From Lagopus muta (lineage: Eukaryota > Chordata > Aves > Galliformes > Phasianidae), in NCBI RefSeq assembly GCF_023343835.1, contig NC_064472.1, forward strand, positions 42,975,799 to 43,039,798: a stretch of DNA of 64,000 bases, read 5' to 3'. The notes beneath the pieces are model-generated. The model made no database searches. It was not told the origin of the DNA and worked only from the letters and a program-made list of their open reading frames with translations. The position numbers and the translations under genes were made by a program. Below, piece by piece: positions 47,333 to 60,326 of this stretch (within the stretch, counting starts at the first letter, position 1; each line of letters opens with the position of its first letter).

Positions 47333-48790
47333 CATGTCCTGGTGACACATCCTCACAGGAGGGCTGTGCTGCCAGAACAGCAGGATCACATTTCTGGTAT
47401 TTGACATGTAGTATCTGGGCAGTAATGAAAAGCCTGCAGGGATTACTGTGTCTGTTAATCAATAACTCCAAGCCATGGATTATGCTCTTGCAGAGCTTCT
47501 AAGCTCAGCTTCTTCTCTGGTCTTTGAAAACCTTTGGAAATCCACCTGTGAGCATCCATACAGTCTGACCAGATGGGTCAACATGTCTCTTGTTACTGTA
47601 AGACTGAGCACTACTTCACCAAGTACACTCGAGTAGTTTTCAGTACTCCTTTTGTCATCCCTTTAGGAAATCAAATGGGAATTGATCCTTACTAATGTAA
47701 CAGCTGTGCACAGAAGGGTGGGATCTTAGCCTAGCAACAATATTTTAGAGTAACAGGAGGAAACAGTGAAGAAAATTCTGCATTTCGCCTATAATGCCCT
47801 TGGCCTTCAGGGAGAGCAATGCCTGTACTGACACCAATACCACCTACCAATACCACCTCTACTGCTACCTGCAAGTAGTATTACTTCTGAAATGAGAAAG
47901 TATACAGGAAGCGTGACTTGGGAGGAAAGAGCAATTTACTGCTATGGCAGTAAATGAGGCATCAAGCAACATCACTCTATTTACACAGTATCCTACTGTC
48001 ATAACCTAGGTTTAAAAGCATCTAGCATTCTAGTACCTGAAATACTGTATGTATTGTAATGAGGAATATTATGTTTACTATTCAGGATATTCCTGCAACA
48101 TTTTCTGCTTATAGGTTGTTATGTATATGAAAGCACCTTGAAAGTACCATTGCAAGGGGATCAGCCTAAGCACAGGTTAGATTCTTGCCGATTTGTTTAT
48201 TTATTCTGTAATACAGATTTGGAGTATGATTTGCACTGTCTTGCCAATTTCCTAACACACTTGTAGCAGACATAAGAGGTTAATAGCATCTATCTCCAGT
48301 CAAATAGTCTCAAATCTCTACAACTTGATGTAATCATTGCATTTCTGCTTGCAAAATGTCTGGGGCATCCTATGTTTTCATTCATTTGCAAGCCCAAATT
48401 CTGGCTACAATTATGCTATAAAAAAAGCAGAATACATATTTGTAATTTTACACAACAGCTAGATGATTATGATAAACCAGTGAACAGCATCTTCAGTGTT
48501 TGAAGTGGAAGAGAGAGAGAGGCCCATTCTGCACTATGTTATAGTTACCCCCCACAGCCTGCTCGCTCCCCTGGGTCTCTACTCTACCACTCTGCTCTGA
48601 CTACAGCTCTCCCTGTACACAGAGTCACAGCCTCTTCCAGGGGTCACCATGCTCCTCACCACTCCATGGTGAAACAGAACAAATCTCTTTCTAGTTTCCT
48701 CTGCAAATGCACTGCCTGGATGCCTGTACTCTCAAAGGCATGAACAGCTGGGCAATGTGCCACTAAAATAGTATGTGCAAGACAAAGACT
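47333..48790. other. Gene-free stretch
   Basis: Unique sequence between the two LTR-like repeats. No gag, pol or env coding is recognisable, so the two are not the ends of an intact provirus. Confidence 0.5.
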
Positions 48791-49314
48791 TGTCATGGTT
48801 TTATGATTTTTGTTATTGGTATTCCATGTCATTACATCATGTAAAATGTGGGGAATTAAAGAGTTAATACTCCAATTCCATGGATTGACAATTTTCTGAT
48901 ACCTGGTTCTCACTTACCCCAGAGGACTTTGCATTCAGTGGGGAAGATAAGACCCACAAGTCAAGAGACTTGTGCTCTCTCTCACTGCATGGCAGTGTGT
49001 GGGTGTGCTCCCCAGCCATTTCGCCTTCAATTCAAAGCCCTTTAGTTTCAGATACTTTCTCTCTCATTTTATTTGATTTATTAGCCTCCATTCCAATAAT
49101 ATTGTATTATATTGTGTTACCTTGCATGCCAATATGATATTTAGTAAAATCAACTTTCCTCCTCAGATTGTTGCTACTATTCTGTCCCTGGGCCCAGCTC
49201 CCACCTCCCATCTTCCTGCCCTCCCCCTTTCCCTTTCCCTTTTACGGTCAGTGGGCCTGCAGGCCTGCTGCCCCTGTTATGAACACAGATTGATCTAGCT
49301 AACTTCGTGTTACA
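48791..49314. mobile_element. Solo LTR-like element of an old endogenous retrovirus
   Basis: About 524 bp bounded by TGTCATGG and GTTACA, the TG...CA form of retroviral LTR ends. Internal text includes TTAAAGAGTTAATACTCC, the GATTGACAATTTTCTGATAC block and a C-rich CCCTCCCCC run. It resembles avian ERVL/ERV LTRs. No flanking target duplication is obvious and orientation is uncertain. No retroviral coding sequence is nearby. Confidence 0.55.
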
Positions 49315-49504
49315 TCAGCACTCAGTAAGTCAAGAATGAAGTCTGAGGCATGACTGAAAAAAAAAAAAGTTTGATGTGAATATTCATGCTCTGTTTTCTC
49401 ACTCAGAGTTCACCAGGTGTAAAACAAGGTATTCTAGGCTTTCTTTTTGCAGACTTGATGCCATCCCTTCCCAGCCAAAGCCCAGTCTGTGTGACAAAAG
49501 GCAG

Positions 49505-50375
49505 CCTGGGTCCAGACACCAAGTTGTGGGGTGTGGCCAACACACTGGAGGGACAGAATGTCATCCAGAAAGAGCTAGACAGGCTTGAGCAGTGAGCCCA
49601 GGAGAATCTCATGAGGTTCAACAAAGCCAAATGCAACATCCTGTACCCGGGCTGAAGCAATCCCCACTACCAATACAAGCTGAGGGAGGTGTGGGTGGAG
49701 CACAGCCCTGTCAAAGAGGACTTAGGGTACTGGTGGATGGCAAGCAGGACATAAATCATAATGTGCCCTTGCAACTCAGAAAACTAACTGTATCCTGGGC
49801 TGCATCAAACAAAGCATGGCCATCAAGACAAGGGAGGTGATCCTGTCCCTCTGCTCTGCACTGGAGAGGCCTCACCTGGAATATTGCATCCAGATGTGGA
49901 GTCTTCACTATAGGAGAGACATGGACCTGTTGGAGCAAATCCAGAGCAGGGCCACAAAAATGATGCGAGTTATGGAACACCTCACCTGAAAGGACAGGCT
50001 AAGAGAGCTGAGGTTGTTCAGTCTGGAGAAGGCTCTGGATAGACCTGAGCATCTTTTCATATCAAAAGGAAAGAGAGGGCAGAGCCATTAGCAGGGTCTG
50101 TGGTGATACGACAAGGAAAAGTGATTTCAAACTAGAAGAAGGGAGATTTAGCTTGAATATAAGGAAAAAATCTTTTACAGTGGGTGTGGTGAGGCAGTGG
50201 GATGGGTTGCCCAAAGAGGTGGTAAATGTCCTGTCGCTGGAGAGTTTCAAGTCCAGGCTGCATAGGCCCTTAGCAAACTGATTGAGTTGTGGATGTCCCT
50301 GTTCACTGCAGGGCAGTTGGACTAGACGACCTTTAAAGGTCTCTTCCAACTATAAGCATTCTATGAATCTATGAT
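49505..50375 (+). mobile_element. CR1 LINE, 3' third, decayed
   Basis: It begins at the region after the FADD box (GACACCAAGTTGTGGGGTGT) and continues through ATGAGGTTCAACAAAGCCAA, GGCCTCACCTGGAATATTGC and AGGACAGGCTAAGAGAGCTG. It ends with CTTCCAACTATAAGCATTCT and an octamer tail (ATTCTATGAATCTATG). Many stops are present. It is the same subfamily as the element that enters at 63.84 kb. Confidence 0.9.
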
Positions 50376-52570
50376 TTACTGAACATACAACTTGGGCTGG
50401 AGCCTACACTGGCAGTGTGCAGGTCCTAGGGAACTCTGCTGGTATATGGCCGGAAAATAATTCAGTTATGATGCTGGAATTTTCACACCATTATTCCATA
50501 AAAGAACCTGCAGAAGGTTGTGAGAAATCAAATTAATTCTTGAGTTCAGGTGTGCTGCCACGCATAAAGCTTTAGTGCTTTTGTCCTGCATTTTTAGAGC
50601 AAAGGGAACAGGATCTAGCAAGAAGACAGGGAGCTCTTGATGATCCATGGACAAGGCCCTGTTGGTGCTGCTTTGCAGGAGGGATCTGCTTTGCTGTGGT
50701 TGCAGGCAGTACTGGGGAGGTGCTGGAGCACTGGGCTGCAGCTGGCTACTGTGCCAGAGCTGTGTCTGTGTCAGGTCCCTGGGGGTGTGCAGCAGGGCCC
50801 AGTGCTGACAGACAAATTCCCCAGCCACATGTCTAACCAGTGCTTGCAGCACAGAAGATAGAGGCTGCCCACACACAGGCTGGCTCTCCCTGCCTGGGAG
50901 TCTCGAAGCCATTATGGGGAATGCATGAGATGATGTTGGAGTTTATTTTAGGCAACCTGTGGCTGGGAGTCTGGTCCCCAGTGCCACTTCACAGTGAGCA
51001 GAGCTCACTGTCTCTCAGATTTAAGAGCCTTCATGGAACATTTCAGCTCATCTTCTTGTAATGAGTTTGAATGATTTTGTTAAACTAGAATTGCGGACAA
51101 TCCAAGGACATATACTAAAACTGAAAATAATTTGCAAGAACTTGACTAAACTACTTTGTAGCAGCTTGGACAGACTGAGATAGGGAAAACATGCTCATGA
51201 CAAAGAGTCATGACAGAGAGAGCTTCCCAGAAAGCAGGTGTAACCAACCCACCTGGAACCCAAACTCAGTGCTGCTCCTTGAAGTGAGTCTTCATGCCTT
51301 CATGGCACAACAAAAGGCAAATACAAAGAAAGCCACTAGCAGTCTCAGCCATACTTTGAGGAGTAAGAGGCAGGATTGCTCAGCTTTGATTTTTAATTTT
51401 TTTGTTGCTCTTGAATCTACTACAGGAAGAACATGAGAATAAGCAAATTACTCTCCTAACCCAATTTATAACATTTTTAGCCAATTCACACCATCTCTCA
51501 ACTAACATCACATACTAGCAGAGAAATAGTGGTAAAAAAGCATGAGATGCAGCCTTACATACAGAGCAGCGGGAGGCAGTGCTAGTTTTCTGCTTCATGT
51601 GTGAGAGTGAGCAGTAAGTGCACACAAGTATCACACGTGGTATGCACGCACAGTGCTCTGGCAGAGCACGGCATGGGAAGACCCCACTGACCTGTCCCCC
51701 TAGATCTTGAGACTCTCTGCAAAACACTTGCTGTAGACAACATCTGCCAGCACATAGCTGCTCTTTGCAGTCCCCAGGCACCTAGTTCTTCATTCTTTCA
51801 GCTGCAGCCATTCTGAGTAGTGCTGGTTATCACTGCTTTTTAAAGGGTGTCATGGAGGCTGAGGCCTTTTGCTCCTTGACAATTAAAACATGCACCAGCC
51901 ACTCCATTCTCTCTCCATGATGGATGACAAGTTTACAGGCCTTCAGTGCCCCAGTCACCCCATTAGCTTTTTAAAAATATTGGCTTTCTTCCAAATCTTT
52001 TCAATTTCTTTACTGTTCCTTTTATATTTTTTTTTCCATTGTGTCAGCATTAATGGATAAGTGAGCTCCTTGGACAATTCCTGGAAGGTATCCAATCCCA
52101 CATTTTCAAATGTTTGAGTTTAATATCTGTACTTAATATCCTCCCTAGTCACTCACTAACAGAATAGAAAGTAATTGTTGTACTGTATATCTCAGTCATC
52201 GGTCAAATCCTGATGTTTCTTTTTCAGGAAGCAGCAATTTCATATCCCTGGTCCCTGCACAGTTGTCCTGGGCAACAAGTGACCCGTGCAGTCTGCCACC
52301 TGAAGTCCTGCGGCTACAGACTGGCTTGTTTCACCTTTTCTTGCACTTTTTCCTGCACATCCCTCCCTTGCTGCAAGCCTTCTTAGCCAATCTTTGTATG
52401 CAACAATAAGAAGAGCTCTGTTTCTGCCATTACCACAAATCTGCAAGCAGAGACCCTCATGGACTCTGCTCTGGGGCTGGGATTTGTCCTGGTTACCTTG
52501 CTGTCATCCTAGGAGCTGGTTAAGGGATGTGTAGCATTGCACCAACTGCTGCGTGTAGAGGGAAGTGTGG
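50376..52570. other. Gene-free stretch
   Basis: No gene is recognised. The overlapping open frames at 50,466-50,912 on both strands show no domain. Confidence 0.45.
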
Positions 52571-52571
52571 T

Positions 52572-52845
52572 CACAGAACCACGGAGTCAAAGGGGGAATG
52601 AAAGTTGGCAGGGATCTCTTGGTCCATGAGGGACACTCAAAGCAGGGTGCCAAGGAATGCATCCAGGTGGCTTCTGAAGACCTCCAAGACAGGAACCCTG
52701 CAGCCTCTCTGAGCAACGTATGTCAGTACTCTGTCAGCCATACAGCACAGAAGTGCTTCCTGGTGTTCAGAGGGAACCACCTATGTTCCAGTTTTTGGCT
52801 GTTGCTATTTATAGACACTGATAAGATCCCCTGAGCCTACCTCTG
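52572..52845 (-). mobile_element. CR1 LINE 3' fragment, old
   Basis: Plus-strand blocks AACCACGGAGTCAAAGGGGG, TTGGCAGGGATCTCTTGGTC, GGAATGCATCCAGGTGGCTT, GAAGACCTCCAAGACAGGAA and AGAAGTGCTTCCTGGTGTTC are the reverse complement of a diverged CR1 3' region. Confidence 0.75.
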
Positions 52846-54240
52846 TAGCAGTCCCTGCGCCAAAGTATTTGGTGAATACTGATTCCTCCTTGCTGCAGTT
52901 GAGCCACTTCCTCAGTCAGCTGGGACAGAATGGCCTGAAGACAGGAAGCATGATTCAGAGCGAAAGACAGCAGCACACCAATACTGTTACCCCTAAATTT
53001 GGGTAGTGATCTTCCTTCCTGCATCTCAGCAGCCTCCAAGAGTGAGCCCTGTTCTGTGGCAGCACTGCTTGGTGCAGGGCAAGCCCCACACAACCAGGCC
53101 ATGGGGTACAGGTGGCAATGGGTCTTGCCATCAGCCGTCCTGGCTACCTGCCTGCTGAGCAGGCCTGACACATTCCAGTCACGTTCCCACACGGGTCAGT
53201 GAACAGCAGAGGAAATCACTAATTAATGTTTGTTTTTGTCTCAGTGTTAAGATCCGTGAGATCAATGCTTTTACATTCAGGTAATCTATCAGAGAGATTC
53301 TAAATAACCACTCACACCCCCCTTACCCTCCCTCCCCCCCCAGATACTCACGGATTTTCCAGTAGCATCTGCCTATCATTTTAGGAAATTTACTTGCAGA
53401 AGACAGGGAAGTTTTACTGTTAGTTACTCTCATTTTGGGCCTGCTTAGGTCCATTTCCAAAACAGTGTGGCAGAACAGCCTGAAGCCTGGGGCAGTTGAG
53501 AGATGGGTGCCATACTGCTTCTGGAGTCACTGTGTCTGCACTGATGCCATCCTGGTGCTCAGCGAGCACTGGAGCACTGCAGTGCTACTTATCCCTACAG
53601 TGCCAAGGTGGAGCTAGCAATCATAACCAGCCCTGCAGGCAGAAAGCTGTCAGTGTCCTGGGCAGAAACAGGCCTCCCTGCTCCTAAAACATGGACTGAG
53701 GAAACATACACTTTGCTGAATAACACCAGAAATGAAATAACGGGAAACAAAAGTTCTCTTCACATGCTTGAGACATTTAGGAAGGACAGAGTACAAATAC
53801 TTAAGGATAGGTGCAGATAGCTCTGAGGGCAAGTTTTCCCTTTAATACTTTGACGTAAATTCAAAATTATCAGTTCATGCTTAGGAGGAAACTTAGCAGA
53901 CTACTAAGAATTACACGTCAAACTTTATAACACACATTGGATTTGAACAGTCTGAACAGGACACATCTACCCTCTGTGGCAATGCTGCAGAGCCCTGGAC
54001 CCCAGCAGAGTTGTGCCACAGAGTTGTGGGGACATCCTCTGCTGGGTTCTGCTGAGTGCTATGCAAGCACCTGATCCTATGCAGATGAATTTGAGGAGTA
54101 AAACCTAGTAGACTGAAAACCTGAGTTCCAGATCTTGTTTCAGAGATTGTTTCCATCTACCGTATAAGGTGTGAAGCAGAAAACCAGGGTGTGAGACATA
54201 CAGTTTCCTTACTGCAGGCTATGTCCCCCCTCTCTCTTCT

Positions 54241-54279
54241 TGGATATTAGTGCCAAATATTTGGATATTAATGCCAAAT
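54241..54279. repeat. Tandem duplication, period 21
   Basis: TGGATATTAGTGCCAAAT and TGGATATTAATGCCAAAT, one mismatch. Confidence 0.85.
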
Positions 54280-54957
54280 GACTTTTGGTACAGATAACTG
54301 CTTTTTCATCTCAGTCAAGTCAATTGATTGCAGTATCCCAAATCGAGGCAGAGGGGAAAAAACACCTGTAAGAAAACAGAAGTGTCTGAGCTATGTGCAC
54401 CTGGAGAACAGCAGCAGCCTGCCTATGGAAAAGACAGGCCACATCCTCAAACAAACAAAAAAAAATCTGAACTGTTCCTGTTGAGGTTTCACCATCAGTT
54501 CTGCTGCTTAAGTCTTAAGCAGGGACTCCAAATAATCCTGTTTGATGCCATCTGGTGAATCCACAGGGGATAAGTAAACAATACCAAACTGATTTCTCTG
54601 CCTCCTAGAGGAACTTGGCTTGCATTCACATTCCCTTGGAGGTAAATTATTATTATTCTGATTACTAGCTCGGATTCCACAAAGAGCAGGAGGAAAGGAA
54701 GAGAAGTAATAAAGTGACATTCTTTTGCAGCATGGATGCAGTGGAGATCACAGAAAAAAAGACAAAATAATGAAAGTGACATGATCAGGGCTGCTCTTTT
54801 GATGTGCCAGTGAATGACAAGCCTTGATTTAAGCAAAGAGGTCTGCATCTGTCTACAGAAAAGCTAAAGGAGAAGAGTGGGTGAAAAATACTGACTTTTA
54901 ATAAGGGAAAGCAGCCTGAGGTACATTTTGTTCTCAGTTAAATTCATTACCCACTAT

Positions 54958-55158
54958 AGAAAAAATAAAGGAAAAAAGAAAAAAAAAAAAAGAACAGGTG
55001 TTTTAGCTCAAGTAACTTATAAAATTATTTGGTGGTCACTTGACCCATACCTAGCATTCACATGCTTTTCTACTGTAGTTAGAGCTCTGTGAACATATAT
55101 TGTTCAATCTACTGAATTTGTATAAGAATGGGAAAAAAAAAAAAAAAAAGAAAAAAAG
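54958..55158. repeat. Two A-rich tracts
   Basis: A runs with single G interruptions at 54,958-54,993 and 55,132-55,158, with unique sequence between. Confidence 0.8.
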
Positions 55159-55955
55159 ACTTGGAGGCAGAAATAAAGCATACCCCTGAGAGGATGGTAG
55201 GACTAACATCCAGAAAGAACTAAAAAGGAAAGATGTGATAAATCAGATAGGAAGTATACATTGGGGAAATAAACAGTACATAGGGTTGGGACCAACTGAG
55301 GACCAGGGTGGGATGGGGCCAGGTCCTCTCTTCCCCCAGCTAGATCGGCATCCTGTCCAGGCAGATTCTGGTAACATGAGGAGATATTTTGTACTCCACT
55401 CCAGCATTCTGTTTGTCTCTAAACAGTAGGTGTGTTTCCCAGGAATTATACTCCAGTTTGTAATGATTAGCAAAAGTTAGTATAGTATCTTTGCTGTGAT
55501 GTTTGTGGTTTGTTACTCATCAGCACAGTGGATACTTCCCTAGCTAGAGGGTGTTTGGTTTGTGCAATTCATTAAAGGAAATCTCCCTGGATTTTTCTGG
55601 GTTTTGTGTGCTTTGTGTTTTGCCCATAGCTGCACTCAGCAGTTCAAATTCCTCTTTGCTCATGACACATTTTTATGACTCTGCTCCATGGAACTCAAAG
55701 GCCAGCTTGGAAACAGAGCCTCTGAGATCAAAAAGCTGTCAGCCTGCACAAGGCTAAAACACACACAGGCCAGTAGAGACTTGCTGTGAGAAGGAGAATC
55801 CAATTCTGAAATTTTTGTAAGGGAACACAGAGCTTATGGATGTAAGCCGCATTTGGTTTCTCCTACATGTTGAGAGCATTTGCTTTTTTTCATAGTGGCT
55901 CCTGCTATAAGAAAAACAAACGTTAGCTAGGTGTGACTAGCATCCCCACAACCTG

Positions 55956-55994
55956 CTGTTTTAAGTGTAACCACACTGTTTTAAGTGTAACTAA
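55956..55994. repeat. Tandem duplication, period 20
   Basis: CTGTTTTAAGTGTAACCACA is followed by CTGTTTTAAGTGTAACTAAA. Confidence 0.85.
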
Positions 55995-57351
55995 ACTCAG
56001 TTAGGTGGGGATTCACATCTGATAGTGTTAGTTCCCATTTTACATTTCAGTTAATTTTAGACAAAGCATTTAATTAACATTAAGTTGCTATTTTTTCTAA
56101 TACAGTTCTTCCGCATCCCTCCTCCTCAGCTCAACAGTAAAGCATTTATACAGCTAGGAAGGCATTTCAGTTAATTACCTCCAAAAAGGGAACAAGCAAA
56201 GTTCACGTTGCTCAGCCAGTGCAGCCTGCTTGGCAACACAGCAGAAGCAGGCAGTGGGGCAGCTCTGCAGCAGCACAGTACAGCCTGTCTGGTCAGTTCC
56301 ACCCTAGCTGACCCTTTCTATGCCTCCCTTTGGACCCCACATGTGCCCAGGCCCCACAGCAAAGGTGCACAGCCATCAGCCCACATCACTCAGGCAAGGA
56401 CACAGAGCCCCCATAGCGAGGAGGATGTCGCCATGACTACAAGTCACTCCAGTTATTTCTTGCTGCTGGACACCAAGTACAAGCCATAGTCAGATTTGTC
56501 CTGGCCATCTGGTCCCTCACAATAACATTGCCTAGTCTAAAACTCTCACTGAAGATGAGATACAGATTTTACATGATCACTCCAAAAACCAGCAGGAATC
56601 TGACAAAGTGAGGCAGGTGGCTGTCCATCCACCATCATTTAGAACATCTGTGTGCCCCATTACCTGCCTAGGAAGCAGCCAATACCACAGCCAGATGTGC
56701 CAATATTCAGAAAGAGCAAATTTTTAAAAAAGGTGCTTTTTTTTTTTACTTCGGAGGCTAGACACAGAGCAGGTAAAACTGCACTGGGCAAGGGATCTGG
56801 AGTGAAAAAGGCCAACAAAAGAGCTCTTCCTAAGGCTTTTTTTGAAGCCAGCAACAGCACTGCACTTGTGCTGGAAGACTGGCAGCTTGTGGGTAGGCTG
56901 CTGAACAAGCAGGTGTGAAGCTGGCACATTAGCCACGCAGATTAAATGCCCTACGAACATGTCACCACTCGCCCTTGACCTTGGCATCTGGTGATAAGCT
57001 TTAAACATCCTTGGGGAGAAAAGCACACCAGCTGAGTAACTGCTGTCACTGCCCACTGAGAAAAGGGAGGTTCAGTGAGTTGAGCACAGCTCACACTGCC
57101 CATGTGGTGCTGCTGCAGCTGTGGGTGTGGGAGGTAGGTCAAGAGGAAGGGTGTAAGTGTTGTCCCTCTTTGCTCAGTAGTCTGGCTTTCAGCAGTCTCT
57201 GAGACCACAGATTTAAGCATGGTCTCCATCAGACCATGGACTGTGGTGACTCAGAGGGCCTGCCCAGAAATGCAGTTGTTCAGATCTTGGGCCCTGTAGG
57301 GGGTGCCTGAGCCTGCTGCTGCTTGGGGAGGATGGCAGGGATTCCACCTGC

Positions 57352-57894
57352 ATGAGGTATGAGCAGGTGGATGAGTTGCTCAGCCTGGTGGTGGAGCTCA
57401 AGGAGGAGGTGGAGAGACTAAGGACCATCGGGGAGTGTGAGGGTGAGATTGATTGGTGGAGTGACTCACTGGTGTGCCAGAGGGAAGGGTGCCAAAGAGA
57501 TACCCACAGGAAGGTAGCGGACCTCCTGCCTTGTCACAACCGAACAGACCTGACGGAATTAGGAGGATTGGAGGAGAGTCCTGACTCAGTGTCACGGGCA
57601 CACCCCTGCCTGCCTACCCTGCTTCCCCAGGTCCCATTAAGCAATAGGTTTGAGATTCTGGATATTGAAGGGGAGGTGAGTGGGGAGGTGATGGAGGATC
57701 TGCCTAAGAGGGAGGGATCTGACCAAAGGAGAGGCGGTCACCCACACGCCTTGAGACTGCCTCTGTCAGGAAAGAAAGAAAGGTGGTTGTGGTGGGTGAT
57801 TCCCTTCTCAGAGGAACGGAGGGCCCCATTTACAGACCCTACCCAATCACGAAGTATGCTGTCTTCCTGGAGCCCAGGTCAGGGACATAAATAG
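57352..57894 (+). pseudogene. CR1 ORF1 remnant (coiled coil and esterase-like region)
   Basis: CR1 ORF1 encodes an RNA-binding helper with an N-terminal Cys/coiled-coil region and a GDSL-type esterase domain. Here the frame has a leucine/glutamate-rich heptad region (VDELLSLVVELKEEVERLR, residues 6-24) preceded in frame by Cys-containing codons back to about 57,250. The esterase signature GDSLL is at 57,795-57,809, but in a different frame, so one frameshift has occurred in the A/G-rich run just before it. The annotated ATG is internal. The region after 57,894 has many stops. Confidence 0.75.
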
Positions 57895-58284
57895 AAAACT
57901 CCCAAAGCTGATTTGGTCCGCTGATTACTTCCCATTATTCATAGTTCAGGTGTGCAGTGATGGAACTGCTCAGAGAAGCCTTTGAACTATGAAAAGAGAT
58001 TTCAGGCATTTAGGGCATTTAGTTCAAGGAGCAGGAGTGCAAGTGATCATTTGTTCTATACCTTCAAGAGCAGTGAGGGACACGGAGCGGGCTTGGAAAG
58101 CACACGTGATGAATAATTGATCCAGAGGCTGGTGTCGAGGCAGGAACTTTGGTTTTTTTGATCATTGGGCAGTTTACTCGGCCCCTGGTCTGTTGTCCAT
58201 GGATGGAACCCACCTATCTCAAAGGAGGCAACGAATCCTAGCACAGGAGCTAGCAGGGCCTATTGAAAGAGCTTTAAACTAGCT

Positions 58285-58990
58285 ATGAAGGGGGAAGGGG
58301 ACAAAACAGGCCTCTCAAGAGATGAGCCTAGGGGAACAATGCTTGAGTTGGGGGTTAGGCAGATGACTCATCCACACCAATGCACGCAGCATGGGCGACA
58401 AGAAGGAGAAGCTGGAAGCGATTGTGCATCAGACTATCACCTAGTTGCTATTACTGAAACATGGTGGGACCACTCCCATGACTGGAGTGCTGCGACAGGT
58501 GGCTACAAGCTCTTCAGAAAAGATAGACAAGGAAGGAAGGGTGGTAGTGTGGCTCTTTATATTAAAGAGTTTTTTGATGTTGAAGAGCCTGGGGTTGGGA
58601 ATGATAAAGTTGAGTGTCTATGGATAAGGATCAGGGAGAAGGCCTGTAGGGGTGACATCTTGGTGGGGATCTGTTATAGACTGCCTAATCAAGATGAAGA
58701 GAAGGATAAGGAATTCTATGAGCAGCTCATAGAAGTTGCGTGATCACCAGCACTCATTCTCATGGGAGACTTCAACTTCCCTGATATATGCTGGAAATAT
58801 AACACAGCACAGAGGAAGCAGTCCAAGAGTTTTCTAAGTGCATGGAAGATAGCTTCCTTACACAGCTGATACAATAGTCTACAAGGGATGGTGCCCTGCT
58901 AGACCTGCTCTTCACTATCAGAGAAGGGCTGGTGGGAAATGTGAAGGCTGGGGACTGTCTTGGGCAGAGCGATCATGAAATTGTAGAATT
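58285..58990 (+). pseudogene. CR1 ORF2 endonuclease remnant
   Basis: An AP-endonuclease-like domain that nicks target DNA. It starts near 58,380 with HTNARSMGDKKEKLEAIV. TETWWD (58,449-58,470) and YKLFRKDRQGRKGGSVALYI follow in the frame of 58,285-58,743. After a stop (TGA at 58,741) come MGDFNFPDICW (near 58,762) and the SDH catalytic box GQSDHEIVEF (58,962-58,990). Key motifs are readable, but stops and frameshifts make it inactive. Confidence 0.85.
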
Positions 58991-59145
58991 CTTTATTCTG
59001 GGAGATGTCAGAAGGGTGACTACCAAAACTGCTATCTTGAATTTCCAGAGGGTGGACTTTGACCAGTTCAGGACATTTGTTGCAGGGGTCCCTTGAGAGT
59101 CACTCCTGAAGGGCAAAGGGGTCCAGGAAGCCTTCGCTCCTCAAG

Positions 59146-59679
59146 GTGGTAATCTTAAAGGTACAAGACCAGGCTGTTCCTGAGTGCCATAAGGCAAGCC
59201 ATAGGGAAAGAAGACTGGTGTGGATGAACTGGGAACTCTGGAAGAAAAAGAGAGTCTATGACCTCTGGAAGAAGGGACAGGCTACTTGGGGAGATTACAA
59301 GGAAGATGCTAAGGTATGCAGGGAGAAAGTTAGAAAGGCAAAAGCCCAACTTGAACTCAGATTGGCCACTGAAGTAAAAGAGAATAAGAAATCCTTCTAC
59401 AAATATATCAACGGTAAGAGAAGAACCAAGGAGAATTTCCATCCTTTACTTGATGCAGCAGGGAATGTGACAACTGAGGATGAGGAAAAGGCTGAGATCC
59501 TCAATGCCTTCTTTACATATACCTTTAATAGGCAGATCAGTTATCCGCTGGGCATTTTATGCTCTGATCTGGAAGTCTGGCATGCTACGTGGAATACACC
59601 CCTGGTGATTCAGGTGGAGACAGTCAGAGAGCTGGTTCAACAAGACCAAGTGCCGGGTCCTGCACTTTGGCTACAATAA
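59146..59679 (+). pseudogene. CR1 ORF2 linker fused by deletion to post-RT region
   Basis: 177 codons. Residues 1 to about 163 match the linker before RT ([35 protein letters not shown]). The last residues (QDQVPGPALWLQ) are out-of-frame reading of the post-RT block reached through the deletion. Confidence 0.88.
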
Positions 59680-59972
59680 CAATGCAGCACTACAGGCTTG
59701 GGGCAGAATGGCTGTGAACTGCGAGGAGGAAAGGAACCTGGGGGTGTTGGTTGATGCAACAGGAGACAACAGTGTGCCCAGGTGGCCAAGAGGGCCAATG
59801 GCACTCTGGCCTGTATTAGAAATAAGTGGCCAGCAGAAGCAGGGAGGTAATCATCCCCCTGTTCTCAGCACTGGTAAGACCACACCTCTAGTATTGTGTT
59901 CAGTTTTGGACCCCTCACTACAGGAAAGACACTGAGGCCCTGGAGCGTGTCCAGAGAAGGGCAACGAAACTG

Positions 59973-60326
59973 GTGAGGGGTCTGGAGCACAAGTCTTATG
60001 AGGAGCAGCTGAGGGAGCTGGGATTGTTCAGTCTGGAGAAGAGGAGGCTCAGGGGAGACCTCATTGCACTCTACAACTTCCTGAAGGGAGGCTGTGATGA
60101 GGAGGGATTTGGCCTCTTCTTCCAGGCAACAAACAGGACCCGAGGAAATGGCCACAGGTTGTGTCAGAGGAGATTTAGATTAGACATAAGGAAAAACTTT
60201 CTCTCAGAGAGTGGTCAAGCATTCCAGAATGGGCTGCCCAGGGAGGTGGTGGAGTTGCCATCCCTGGCAGTGTTCAAGAGGGTCTGGTTGAGGAGCTACA
60301 AGATATGGTTTAGTAGCTTGAGGTAG
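59973..60326 (+). pseudogene. CR1 ORF2 C-terminal remnant (copy C)
   Basis: This frame carries [20 protein letters not shown] and [20 protein letters not shown], the final ORF2 blocks. Upstream at 59,851-59,860 this copy has ATCATCCCCC with five C, in frame, unlike copies A and B. Confidence 0.85.

Larger units (their letters stand above)
52846..57230. other. Gene-free stretch
   Basis: No gene is recognised. Tandem duplications lie at 54,241-54,279 and 55,956-55,994. A-rich tracts lie at 54,958-54,993 and 55,132-55,158, and a C-rich tract at about 53,318-53,341. Confidence 0.45.

Noticed and set aside
47333..48790. Intact endogenous retrovirus between LTR-like copies
   Set aside because: No gag, pol or env motif in any frame, and the two LTR pieces differ in length and divergence.
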